24,812 nucleotides of DNA from CAZOWL01 sp964583605 (GTDB lineage: Bacteria > Pseudomonadota > Gammaproteobacteria > Chromatiales > Chromatiaceae). Location: positions 1 through 24,812 of the forward strand of contig CAZOWL010000067.1 in NCBI GenBank assembly GCA_964583605.1, given 5' to 3'. Below the pieces are notes generated by a model. The model did not search any database. It was given only the letters and a program-made list of their open reading frames with translations, and was not told where the DNA came from. A program made the position numbers and the translations under genes. This document shows positions 7,643 through 14,813 of the stretch, one piece after another (position 1 is the first letter of the stretch; every line of letters begins with the position of its first letter).

Positions 7643-8517
7643 GCCCGCACCCTGGCCTCGAGCTGCTCCAACAAGACCTGAAGATCATGGCGTATGTCCG
7701 GCATGGCCTCGATCAGGGGCTCCCCGCGGGCATAGGCCTCGGCGATACGCCGCTCCATCGGGATACGTAGCAGGATCGGAAGGTGGCTGTTAGCACAGAA
7801 GGCACCGACGGCCTCGTCACCGATCCCTTCGCGGTTGACCACCACGGCGGCGGGCAGTCCGAGCTCGCTGACAATGGCGGCGACCTGTCTCAAATCGTGC
7901 AGGCCGAAGGGTGTCGGCTCCGTGACGAGTAGCACGACGTCGACCCCGCGCAGCGTCTCGACGACGGGGCACGCGGCTCCGGGCGGGGCATCGCGTATCT
8001 CGATGGCGCGCCGATGCAGACCATTGCCGGCGTGTGACAAACCGAGGAACGATTTCTTCAGCTCCCGCAGGATCGGCGTGCCCATCGCCTGGCCGATCCG
8101 CATCACGCCTTGTGCGAACGCGATGCCGGAAGACGTCTCGCCCGTGTCGATCACTCCGGTGACTAAGAGATGCTCGCTGATCGCCCGCTCTGGACATATC
8201 CAAGTGCAGCTGCCGCAGCCATGGCAGAGATCATCGAATACAAGGGTCGTCTGGTCGACCACTGCGATCGCATTGAATTGGCAGACCTCAGCACATTTGC
8301 CGCAGTGGGTGCAGCGCTTCGCATTGATTCGCGGGACGCGAATGCCGACCTCTCGATGGCCATCCAGCGTTGGACGGAGGAATAGGGCGGCATTCGGCGC
8401 TTCGACATCGCAATCGAGGAAACGGACCGCGTACCGCTCTGCAGCTACCTGCGCGAGGCTTGTGGCGACGGTCGTCTTACCGGTGCCGCCTTTACCGCTA
8501 GCAACGGCGATCCGCAC
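7639..8517 (-). CDS. MinD/Mrp-type P-loop ATPase with inserted ferredoxin domain, copy 2
   Basis: A 292-residue paralogue of the downstream ATPase. It has Walker A SGKGGTGKTT at 7-16, FLDCDVEAPNAALFL at 33-47 and an inserted ferredoxin with Cys69-Cys72-Cys75-Cys79 and Cys98-Cys101-Cys104-Cys108. The switch region reads RDAPPGAACPV, with Ala where copy 1 has Gly. The start is GTG, with only a weak purine stretch upstream, five bases after the stop of the preceding NifX-like gene. The stop overlaps the next ATG (ATGA). Both ATPases in tandem match the arrangement seen in ORP-type loci, where the two ATPases work with the cluster-binding protein. Confidence 0.9.
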   Translation of the reverse strand: MRIAVASGKGGTGKTTVATSLAQVAAERYAVRFLDCDVEAPNAALFLRPTLDGHREVGIRVPRINAKRCTHCGKCAEVCQFNAIAVVDQTTLVFDDLCHGCGSCTWICPERAISEHLLVTGVIDTGETSSGIAFAQGVMRIGQAMGTPILRELKKSFLGLSHAGNGLHRRAIEIRDAPPGAACPVVETLRGVDVVLLVTEPTPFGLHDLRQVAAIVSELGLPAAVVVNREGIGDEAVGAFCANSHLPILLRIPMERRIAEAYARGEPLIEAMPDIRHDLQVLLEQLEARVRA

Positions 8518-8522
8518 TGCGG

Positions 8523-8894
8523 TCAGCCGCCACTGCGACCGGTGGGGCCATCGGTGGCGGCCTCGGCGAGCTCGCCAGCCCTAAAGGCAGCCAGGATATC
8601 GGCAGCGCGGCGCCCCTCATGGGCCGGCGCGAGGAGGCGCCGGATGCCGGCCCCGCCGAGCGTCGCATCGGCTTTGGGACCGAAGGCGCCGCTGACGACG
8701 ACCTTCGCCCCCAGCGTGGCGACAAACTGTGCGGCCTGCACGCCGGCCCCGCTCGCGGCTGATAGAGACGGATTGGCGTAAGCGGTCCATGTGCCAGAGT
8801 CGCTGTCGACCAGGCAGAAAAACGCCGCGCGCCCGAAGCGCGGATCGAACGCCGCGTCGAGGGTTGGCTCGGTCACAGAGATTGCAAGCTTCAT
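8523..8894 (-). CDS. NifX/NifB-C-like dinitrogenase cofactor-family protein (ORP-like), copy 2
   Basis: 123 residues, the same length as copy 1 but clearly diverged: MKLAISVTEPTLDAAFDPRF start, FGRAAFFCLVD motif, an ASGAGVQAAQFVATLGAKVV core and SGAFGPKAD in place of the GGMGGRA loop. It has one Cys and lacks the His tail of copy 1, so the two copies may hold different ligands or do different jobs (carrier and acceptor). A TGGAG lies ten bases before the ATG. It is 21 bp downstream of the small DUF5320-like gene. Confidence 0.87.
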   Translation of the reverse strand: MKLAISVTEPTLDAAFDPRFGRAAFFCLVDSDSGTWTAYANPSLSAASGAGVQAAQFVATLGAKVVVSGAFGPKADATLGGAGIRRLLAPAHEGRRAADILAAFRAGELAEAATDGPTGRSGG

Positions 8895-8915
8895 GACGGG
8901 TGCGCTCCAGTCTCC

Positions 8916-9158
8916 TCACTGCTTCGGGGTGTCAGACTTGATCGCGCCCAGGCGTTCTGTCAGGGCCTCGATGGCGCCCCGCAGCGCGTCAAACGGCTGC
9001 TGTCTTCGGGACGTCTCACTGCAATTGCCTAGATCCGTTCCACGGTCGCTAGGCTTACCCGCGTGGCCGCGCCTCGCCCGATGGCGCGCGCCTGCGCGAC
9101 ACTGGCGACCGGGGCCTTGACCCCGCCGGCTGGGACCAGTCCCGTTGTTGTATGGCAT
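8916..9158 (-). CDS. Small DUF5320-like protein
   Basis: An 80-residue protein. The first 35 residues are Gly/Arg-rich with the pattern MPYNNGTGPSRRGQGPG, recalling the MPxxDGTGPxGxGPxTGRG start of DUF5320 proteins that sit beside NifX/ORP-like genes in many anaerobes. The C-terminal third (FDALRGAIEALTERLGAIKS) looks like a short amphipathic helix or coiled coil, also usual for that family. The GTGP and GQGPG elements are kept, but the Cys content is low (two). An AAGGAG is well placed before the ATG. The family's function is unknown. It is probably the first gene of the ORP-like cluster. Confidence 0.6.
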   Translation of the reverse strand: MPYNNGTGPSRRGQGPGRQCRAGARHRARRGHAGKPSDRGTDLGNCSETSRRQQPFDALRGAIEALTERLGAIKSDTPKQ

Positions 9159-9251
9159 TGCTTTCTCCTTCTGACTAGTGATACGAAAAGTCGGCGAGAT
9201 TGAGACCTTCCGTGGTGGTCCAGCGAGCAGCCCCCTCCTTCGCGGCGGGCA

Positions 9252-9842
9252 TCAGGCTGTGCCGCCCTCGCCGATCAGGAGCGTCTCGTCGCTCACATAG
9301 GTGTGCTCGGGGATCACCAGATTGGTGGGCGCCGGGACGTTCCTAAACACCCGGCCCGCCAGGTCGAAGCGCGAGCCGTGGCAGGGGCAGAAGAAGCCAC
9401 CTTTCCAATCGGGCCCCATATCATCGGGCGCCACCTCAGGCCGATAGGTCGGCGAGCAGCCCAGGTGGGTGCAGATGCCGATAGCCACGAGGTACTCGGG
9501 CTTGATCGAGCGGGCTGGGTTCTGGCAGTACGGCGGTTGCTGCGGCACCTCCGAGTTGGGATCGACAAGCTTCGGATCATTGCTTGACAAGGCGGCGAGC
9601 ATTTCGGGCGTGCGATGCACGACCCACACTGGCTTGCCGCGCCATTCGACGCGCAGCAGGGCCCCGGGCTCGAGCTTGCTGATATCGGCCATCACAGGTG
9701 CCCCGGCAGCACGGGCGCGGGCGCTCGGATTCAATGCCCCAACAAAGGGGACCAACGCATAGCCGATGCCTGTGACACCGACCGCACTCGTGGCGGCGAC
9801 GAGGACACGGCGCCGCCCTCGGTTCACAGCTTGCTTGTTCAT
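9252..9842 (-). CDS. petA: Rieske iron-sulfur protein of the cytochrome bc1 type (stand-alone copy)
   Basis: Carries electrons from quinol to cytochrome c1 in the bc1 complex. The 196-residue product has a twin-arginine-like anchor: NRGRRRVLVA, then a hydrophobic helix about 14-36. The periplasmic Rieske fold has box 1 CTHLGC (ligands Cys124 and His126) and box 2 CPCHGS (ligands Cys152 and His155; Cys129 and Cys154 for the disulfide). An AGGAG about six bases before the ATG at 9842 fixes the start; the open frame upstream lacks similarity. Cytochrome b and c1 genes normally follow petA, but here the next gene, 93 bp on, belongs to the NifX/MinD cluster. It may be a second Rieske paralogue or a relocated sole copy. 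No mutated cluster ligand was seen. Confidence 0.93.
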   Translation of the reverse strand: MNKQAVNRGRRRVLVAATSAVGVTGIGYALVPFVGALNPSARARAAGAPVMADISKLEPGALLRVEWRGKPVWVVHRTPEMLAALSSNDPKLVDPNSEVPQQPPYCQNPARSIKPEYLVAIGICTHLGCSPTYRPEVAPDDMGPDWKGGFFCPCHGSRFDLAGRVFRNVPAPTNLVIPEHTYVSDETLLIGEGGTA

Positions 9843-9981
9843 AGATGTCTCCTGCCGGATGCCCGCAGCACGAGCACTCCAGGGGGAGCGCCCTGTGCAA
9901 GGCTCTGGGAAGGTTCGTGGGTTGCCCAACAGTCTCGCGCCTTTCCCGGCTGACTTGCGCTAACATTTGTCAATCCAATAC

Positions 9982-9993
9982 GCACATATGTGC
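9982..9993. promoter_or_regulatory. 12-bp perfect palindrome, candidate operator
   Basis: GCACATATGTGC is a perfect palindrome in the 199-bp divergent region between the Rieske gene and the DUF134 gene, 49 bp before the chosen DUF134 start. A consensus TTGACA on the minus strand (9973 to 9968) lies next to it on the Rieske side, although no good -10 follows at normal spacing. It is a plausible site for autoregulation by the DUF134 protein. Confidence 0.4.
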
Positions 9994-10041
9994 AAGGGTT
10001 GGGTATCCTTCAGACACTGACTCATGTCCCTCGGAGAGAAG

Positions 10042-10368
10042 GTGCCAGACCGCAGACGCCGCACCCGCTGCATCGGACTCGAGCCGACATTTCGGTGTTT
10101 CAAGCCCTGCGGCCGGAGCGGACGCGGGATGGAAACCGTAACCTTGCGTGCCGACGAGTTTGAGGCCCTACGGCTTGCCGATCTCGAGGGCCTGTATCAG
10201 GAAGACTGTGCACAACGGATGGGCATTTCACGGACCACGCTCTCCCGGACGTTGGGGGAGGCACGTCGCAAGGTCACGGACGCGCTGCTGAACGGGAAGC
10301 GGTTGATCGTGGAGCCGACCTTCGCGTTGGGTGATGCCGCGAGCCATGAGGCAAAGACCGACACCTGA
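10042..10368 (+). CDS. DUF134 (UPF0251) family putative DNA-binding regulator
   Basis: A 108-residue helix-turn-helix protein. Seen: a basic N terminus (PDRRRRTRC), a Cys-containing segment (CIGLEPTFRCFKPCG), VTLRADEFEALRLADLEGL and a sigma-region-4-like HTH with QEDCAQRMGISRTTLSRTLG, then ARRKVTDALLNGKRL. DUF134 genes are habitual neighbours of NifX/ORP-like genes, so a regulatory role toward the divergent cluster is inferred. The GTG at 10042 has GGAG a few bases upstream and gives the family-style start M-P-x-R-x-R-R; an ATG at 10024 adds six residues but lacks a Shine-Dalgarno. Three N-terminal Cys plus one in the HTH could bind metal or sense redox state. Confidence 0.88.
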   Translation: MPDRRRRTRCIGLEPTFRCFKPCGRSGRGMETVTLRADEFEALRLADLEGLYQEDCAQRMGISRTTLSRTLGEARRKVTDALLNGKRLIVEPTFALGDAASHEAKTDT

Positions 10369-10755
10369 ACCGGATACCCGGCAGGGGGGCGGCACATTGA
10401 GAGGGGCTTCGACCTGTGGCCGCGGCCTAGCTCTTCTGCCGTTCGAGCGGTTGCCAGTGGAGGAGGACGTGATCCCACGCAGCCGGATTGTCGTCAACGC
10501 ATGCATGCATGACGACGAAATCCGCGCAGCATGTTCGCTCCCGCGCCCTGTGGGAGAGTGTTGGGGTGGGGGAACGATCAGGGGCGAGCCGACATGTCAT
10601 GGTCCGGGGTGGCTCGCCTCGCCCCATGATCGTTACCATGAAATTCGCGCAGCACGTTCGCTCCCTCGCCTTCTGGGAGAGGGTTGGGGTGAGGGAACGA
10701 TCAGGGGCGAGGCGACGTTTCATGGTCGAGGGTGGCTCGCCTCGCCCCATGATCG
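10369..10755. other. Intergenic stretch DUF134 to RND pump, with repeat dimer
   Basis: Two convergent genes flank this region. 10369-10510 holds no supported gene; its only structure is an inverted repeat, GTCGTCA (10490-10496) with TGACGAC (10510-10516), around the palindrome GCATGCATGC. The remainder is a head-to-tail dimer of the 125-bp repeat. Confidence 0.65.
10511..10635 (+). repeat. 125-bp structured repeat, copy 4 (first unit of a dimer)
   Basis: Full length, ending GATCGTTA at 10635. Its left end reads GACGACGAAAT instead of TACCATGAAAT, so the left TA is lost. Substitutions weaken the left hairpin (CCCTGT/AGAGTG). The final TA at 10634-10635 is also the first TA of copy 5. Confidence 0.9.
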
Positions 10756-10758
10756 TTA
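10634..10758 (+). repeat. 125-bp structured repeat, copy 5 (second unit of a dimer)
   Basis: A near-consensus full-length copy. The long stem pairs 10696-10715 (AACGATCAGGGGCGAGGCGA) with 10737-10757 with a single bulged A and a 21-base loop. The last three bases TTA form, on the minus strand, the TAA stop codon of the RND pump gene. Confidence 0.92.
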
Positions 10759-13700
10759 GCGGCGCAGCCGCGAGGCGATACCAACTAGGTCCTGTTGAGC
10801 GCGCAGCAGGCAGGGGAGCAGGATGAGCGTGAGCGGGGTCGCGAACAGGATGCCGTACCCCATCGCCAACGCCATTGGGGCGGCGAAGGGGTCAGAGCCG
10901 CCGAGGCCATAGGCCATCGGCAGTAGGCCGACGATGGTGGTGATCGAGGTCAGTAGGATCGGGCGGAGACGTACCTTGGCGGCCTCGGTGAGGCTCCAGT
11001 CGAAGGGGCGGTCGGGGTGCTCTGCGTGCAATCGGTTGACGCGGTTGACCAGGATCAGCGAGTCGTTGACGAGAATGCCGGTCAAGCCGACGACACCGAG
11101 CATGGCGAGGAAGCCGAGGGCCTGCTGATGCAGCGCGAAGGCGGCGATGACACCGATCAGCCCGAACGGGATGCTTAGCATGACCAGGATCGGCTGGCTC
11201 ATGGAATTGAAGAGCAGGAGCAGCAGCAGGTAGATGCCGACAGCAGCGGCCAGGAAGGCAGTGATCAGGCTTGCCATCGAGGCGTTCGTCTCCTCGGCCT
11301 CGCCACCGACAAGCAGCCGCATACCGGGCCAGTCGGCGTCGAGATCGATCCCCGCGAGCGCGGCCGTGGTCGCGGCCAATGAGGTTGTGCGCGTCAGGTC
11401 GACATCTCCGGTCACGGTGACGGCCCGCTCGTTGTCGAAGTGGTAGAGGTTCGAGGGACCGGGCGCCGCGCTGAAGTCGGCCACCTCACTGAGGCGAACG
11501 AAGCGGCCCTCGCGGTTCGGGATCACCAGGTCGCGTAATGTGTCCTGGGTGCGACGCGCGCGCTCCTCGAGGATGACGCGGAAGTCGACGTCCTCTTCAC
11601 CGTAACGGACCGAGGTGACGACCTCACCATCGAAGGCGAGGCGGACATTGCGGGCGACATCGGCGACGGTGAGCTCGGCATTGGCGAGGCGCACGTAATC
11701 GAGGTCGATCTTAATCTGCTCCTTGCCGGCTTTGTCGTCGCGGTCGAGGTCCTTGACACCGTCGATCCCCTCCAGCCGCTCCATGATCGTCCGGGCGAGC
11801 CGGTCGCGCATTGCATCGTCAGAGCCGATCACCCGCACGGTGATCGGGCGCCCCACCGGTGGACCGCCGCTGTCGACCACGAAACGTAGAGTCTCGATTC
11901 CCTCGACCTGGCCCATTCGTTCACGCAGGTCCTCGACGATCTGGTCGGCGTCCCGGTCCCGAGTCGCGAACGGCGTCAGATAGACGCCCATGAAGGCCCA
12001 GTTCTCGTTCTCGCCGAGATTCCAGTCTCCGTGGCTGCCGATGCGGCTGACATACGAGTCGATCTCCCCTTTCGGGAGGGCTTCGAGCACGCGCTCGAGC
12101 TGAGCGACGCGGTCGCCGGTCGCCGCGAGCGAGCTGCCGCTCGGCAGCTCGATCAGGACGTAGAAGGTGTCTGAAGACTGCGTCGGGAAGAGCACGAAGT
12201 CCATGTAACGGCCGGCGTACCAGAAGGCGGCCACCAGCAGTAGCGCAAAGCCACCGATGATCGGATAACGCCAGTGCAGGGCCTTGGTCAACCAGGCCCC
12301 AAAGCGCTCACGAAGGGTCACGAGCCAGTGGCCCTCGGACCTTGTCGCCTGTGCCGAGGCTCCGGCGGCACGACCGATCAGGTGCGCGGGCAGCGCGATG
12401 GTCACCTCCGCCAACGAGATCGCCAGCGCCAGGCAGACGACGAGCGGGATGACGAAGACGAAATCGCCCATGGTGCCGGTCATGAAGAACATCGGCGCGA
12501 ACGCCAGCGCTGTGGTCAGCAGCGTGGTGACCACTGGCTGGTAGACGCTTGCCGTACCTTCTACCGCGGCATCCAGCGGTGCCAGTCCGAGCTCCCGATG
12601 CCGCCAGATGCTCTCGGCGACGACAATTCCATCATCGACAATGATGCCAATGACCAGGATCATCGCCGCAAGCGCAATCGAATCAAGGTAGGCACCGAAG
12701 ACCGGCAACAGGAACAGGGTTCCCAGAAGCACCACCGGAATGCTCATTGCGACCCAGAAGGCGGAGCGCAGATCGAGGAAGAGGGCGAGCACGATCAGCA
12801 CTAGGGTCAAGCCGGCAATGCCATTGGACGCAACAACGGCCAGCCGCGTGCGGACCTGCCGCGACGTGTCGTTGGAATACTCGATGCTGACGCCCTCGGG
12901 CAGCCGGTGCCGATTCTCGGCGACCAGCGCCTTGATCGCGTTGACGGTGCGGATCATGTCTGCCGACTCCTTCTTGTAGACCAAGAAAGAGATCGCCGGC
13001 TGGCCGTTCATTCGCGACACGACCTTCTCCGGCTCGAAGTCGTCGCGGATCACGGCGAGGTCCTTGACCCGAAGCTGGGTCCCAGCCTCGGTGACGCGAA
13101 CGATGACCTCGGCGACTGCCAGCGGATCTTCGAACTGCGCCAACGTGACGATATTGCGCTCGTTCGTGTAGGACTCGAAGCTGCCGCCAGTGGCGCGGAT
13201 GTTACGGTCACGTACCGCCTCGGCGATTTCGTGCGCCGGCACGCGCCAGCGCTCGACGGCATCCTGGGATATCTCGATCTTGACCTCACGATCGAGATAT
13301 CCGTATTTGTCGACCCTGGCGACGCCAGGCAGGGCGGTCAGCGCCTTCTCTGCACGGCGGGCGAGCTCGCGCAGCTCGCGGTAAGGGATGTCGCCGGTCA
13401 GCCCAACCTCGATGATTGGGATCGCGCTCGTTGTCGTGATCTCGTCGACCAGAGGTTGCTCATCGACTTCCGGCGGCAGCTTGGTGACGCGCGAGACCGC
13501 ATCGTGCACGTCGGTCTTGACCTTGTTCTTGTCGGTGGCGTCGGGGTCGATGCGGATATGGACGATGGAAACGTTCTCCATCGAGAACGAGTGCACCCAC
13601 TTGAGACCGTCGACCTCCTTGAGCTCCTCCTCGATCTCATTGGTCACGTTCAGCTCGACATCCTCTGGCGAGGCACCAGGGTACCTGGTGGTGACCTTCA

Positions 13701-13836
13701 TCTCCTCGAAGTCGACGCTCGGGAAGTTGTCGCGCTGGATCGTGGTCAGTGCCGCCAGGCCGAGAAAGATCATCAGCACGGTGAAGACGTTGGCGACCGT
13801 GGGTCGGGCGGCAAAGAAGCGGATCAGGTCGCGCAT
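10756..13836 (-). CDS. RND-family multidrug/solute efflux permease (AcrB/HAE1-like)
   Basis: Inner-membrane proton-driven exporter of 1026 residues, the normal HAE1 length. It has a first membrane helix near 14-32, porter domain PC1 to about residue 300, then the first helix bundle containing IIVDDGIVVAE (the paired Asp of the proton relay, near 400), the second porter half and a second bundle. In the TM10 region AcrB has Lys in AKNAIL; here the sequence is GILVNDSLILVN, with Asn at that place. The adaptor gene is 18 bp upstream, and no outer-membrane factor gene is present. The C terminus stops after ASRLRR because the adjoining 125-bp repeat supplies the TAA. The substrate cannot be told from sequence. 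Confidence 0.93.
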   Translation of the reverse strand: MRDLIRFFAARPTVANVFTVLMIFLGLAALTTIQRDNFPSVDFEEMKVTTRYPGASPEDVELNVTNEIEEELKEVDGLKWVHSFSMENVSIVHIRIDPDATDKNKVKTDVHDAVSRVTKLPPEVDEQPLVDEITTTSAIPIIEVGLTGDIPYRELRELARRAEKALTALPGVARVDKYGYLDREVKIEISQDAVERWRVPAHEIAEAVRDRNIRATGGSFESYTNERNIVTLAQFEDPLAVAEVIVRVTEAGTQLRVKDLAVIRDDFEPEKVVSRMNGQPAISFLVYKKESADMIRTVNAIKALVAENRHRLPEGVSIEYSNDTSRQVRTRLAVVASNGIAGLTLVLIVLALFLDLRSAFWVAMSIPVVLLGTLFLLPVFGAYLDSIALAAMILVIGIIVDDGIVVAESIWRHRELGLAPLDAAVEGTASVYQPVVTTLLTTALAFAPMFFMTGTMGDFVFVIPLVVCLALAISLAEVTIALPAHLIGRAAGASAQATRSEGHWLVTLRERFGAWLTKALHWRYPIIGGFALLLVAAFWYAGRYMDFVLFPTQSSDTFYVLIELPSGSSLAATGDRVAQLERVLEALPKGEIDSYVSRIGSHGDWNLGENENWAFMGVYLTPFATRDRDADQIVEDLRERMGQVEGIETLRFVVDSGGPPVGRPITVRVIGSDDAMRDRLARTIMERLEGIDGVKDLDRDDKAGKEQIKIDLDYVRLANAELTVADVARNVRLAFDGEVVTSVRYGEEDVDFRVILEERARRTQDTLRDLVIPNREGRFVRLSEVADFSAAPGPSNLYHFDNERAVTVTGDVDLTRTTSLAATTAALAGIDLDADWPGMRLLVGGEAEETNASMASLITAFLAAAVGIYLLLLLLFNSMSQPILVMLSIPFGLIGVIAAFALHQQALGFLAMLGVVGLTGILVNDSLILVNRVNRLHAEHPDRPFDWSLTEAAKVRLRPILLTSITTIVGLLPMAYGLGGSDPFAAPMALAMGYGILFATPLTLILLPCLLRAQQDLVGIASRLRR

Positions 13837-13854
13837 GCTTGGGGAGGTCGCGCG

Positions 13855-14637
13855 TCAGTCGCCGAACACGGCCTTGCCGAACATGCCCGGATAGAGGCCC
13901 GCCCGGGTAGGCAATCCGATCTCGACCAAGAACGTGTGGTCCGCGTCGCCCGAGGGAATGACGGTTGCCACCGTGCCCTGAAGGGGGGTCCCGCCGAGGG
14001 CGTCGATGGTCACCTGTACCGGGTCGCCCGGGTTGACGTGCGGGATATCGAGCTCATTGATGCGGGTGTGGAGCTTTAGCTGGGACTGATCCTCGAGGCG
14101 CAGCAAGGTGGCACCAGGCTGCGTGAGCTGGCCGAGCTCGGCCGCACGCTCGACGACCACCCCGGCGAACGGGGCCGTCAGGCGCGCGTCCCTGAGCAAG
14201 GCCTCGACCTTCTGTAGGCGTGCCTCGGCGAGCTTGAGCCGCTGCTCAGCGGCGGCAAGTCCATAACGCGCCTCATCGAGGCGGTCCTCGGAAAGGGATT
14301 CGGAGCGTGCCAGGCGCTCGAGGCGATCGGTGGAGCGCGCGCGGTAGTCCCGCTCGACCCGCGCCGCGCCGAACTCCGCCTCCGCGGCTGCCTGATCGGC
14401 CAATAGCTCGGTGGCGTCGGTCTCGATCAGCAATGCGCCCGCGTCGACGCGGTCGCCCCGCTCGACATGGATCGCGGTGATGCGCTCCTGCCGCTTCGTC
14501 GCGATGTCGACTACGCGCTCGGCCCGCACAACGCCCGTCGAGACGCTGCGAGCTCGCGGCTCGGCCTGCGACCAATGGCTCAACTGAGTTGCACAGAGCG
14601 CGGCCAGCAGAAACAAGGACAGAAATCGCTGACTCAT
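13855..14637 (-). CDS. HlyD/AcrA-type periplasmic adaptor subunit of the RND pump
   Basis: Links the RND permease to an outer-membrane channel. The 260-residue product has a signal or anchor sequence at 1-25 (RFLSLFLLAALCATQL), a split lipoyl/barrel-sandwich domain (VERGDRVDAGALLIETDATE and LTAPFAGVVVERAAELGQLT) on either side of an alpha-hairpin rich in Ala/Glu/Arg at about 80-140, and a beta-barrel domain to the end. It is shorter than AcrA-like adaptors because it lacks the membrane-proximal domain. The ATG at 14637 is preceded by AGGA and starts the signal sequence; an earlier in-frame start would add 37 Arg-rich residues and is less likely. A weak promoter lies about 65 bp upstream. Confidence 0.9.
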   Translation of the reverse strand: MSQRFLSLFLLAALCATQLSHWSQAEPRARSVSTGVVRAERVVDIATKRQERITAIHVERGDRVDAGALLIETDATELLADQAAAEAEFGAARVERDYRARSTDRLERLARSESLSEDRLDEARYGLAAAEQRLKLAEARLQKVEALLRDARLTAPFAGVVVERAAELGQLTQPGATLLRLEDQSQLKLHTRINELDIPHVNPGDPVQVTIDALGGTPLQGTVATVIPSGDADHTFLVEIGLPTRAGLYPGMFGKAVFGD

Positions 14638-14701
14638 CGAGCGGTTCCTAAGTTGTCGCCGCGCTGCAGCTGGTTGCCGGCGACGGCGCTGGCGAGGGGT
14701 G

Positions 14702-14731
14702 ATTATGCCCCTGTGACCTTCCAACAGCGAA
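14702..14731 (-). promoter_or_regulatory. Putative promoter of the adaptor/RND pump pair
   Basis: On the minus strand a -10 CATAAT (14707-14702) lies 18 bp from a -35-like TTCGCT (14731-14726). It is in the 176-bp gap between the UPF0104-like gene and the adaptor gene, so it would give the pump its own transcript. The -35 is poor. Confidence 0.35.
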
Positions 14732-14813
14732 ATATTCCATCCTTGCATGGCCGCCGGTCAGGCAGCGGACGGGGGGCTTGGTTGGCTCGGACCTCCCCGG
14801 TTTCGGCGGCATC

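Noticed and set aside
7587..8584. Plus-strand frames antisense to the MinD-like ATPases
   Set aside because: No ribosome sites or families; the minus strand carries Walker and ferredoxin motifs.
9945..9973. Sigma70 promoter for the Rieske gene based on the minus-strand TTGACA
   Set aside because: The position 17 bp downstream reads GCCGGG, not a -10 box; recorded only as context for the operator.
10511..10758. Tandem repeat as a CRISPR array
   Set aside because: Units are 123 bp apart with no short repeat/spacer alternation and no cas genes in the window.
10331..10759. Open frames rich in GEGWGEG / LTPTLSQ-type peptides
   Set aside because: They are translations of the 125-bp repeat, a well-known source of spurious protein predictions; the same peptides appear at every copy.
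12907..14079. Long plus-strand open frame (390 codons) antisense to the RND pump and adaptor
   Set aside because: It is the complement of strongly G/C-biased real codons, spans two genes and reads as Asp/Arg/Leu-rich sequence with no recognisable motif.
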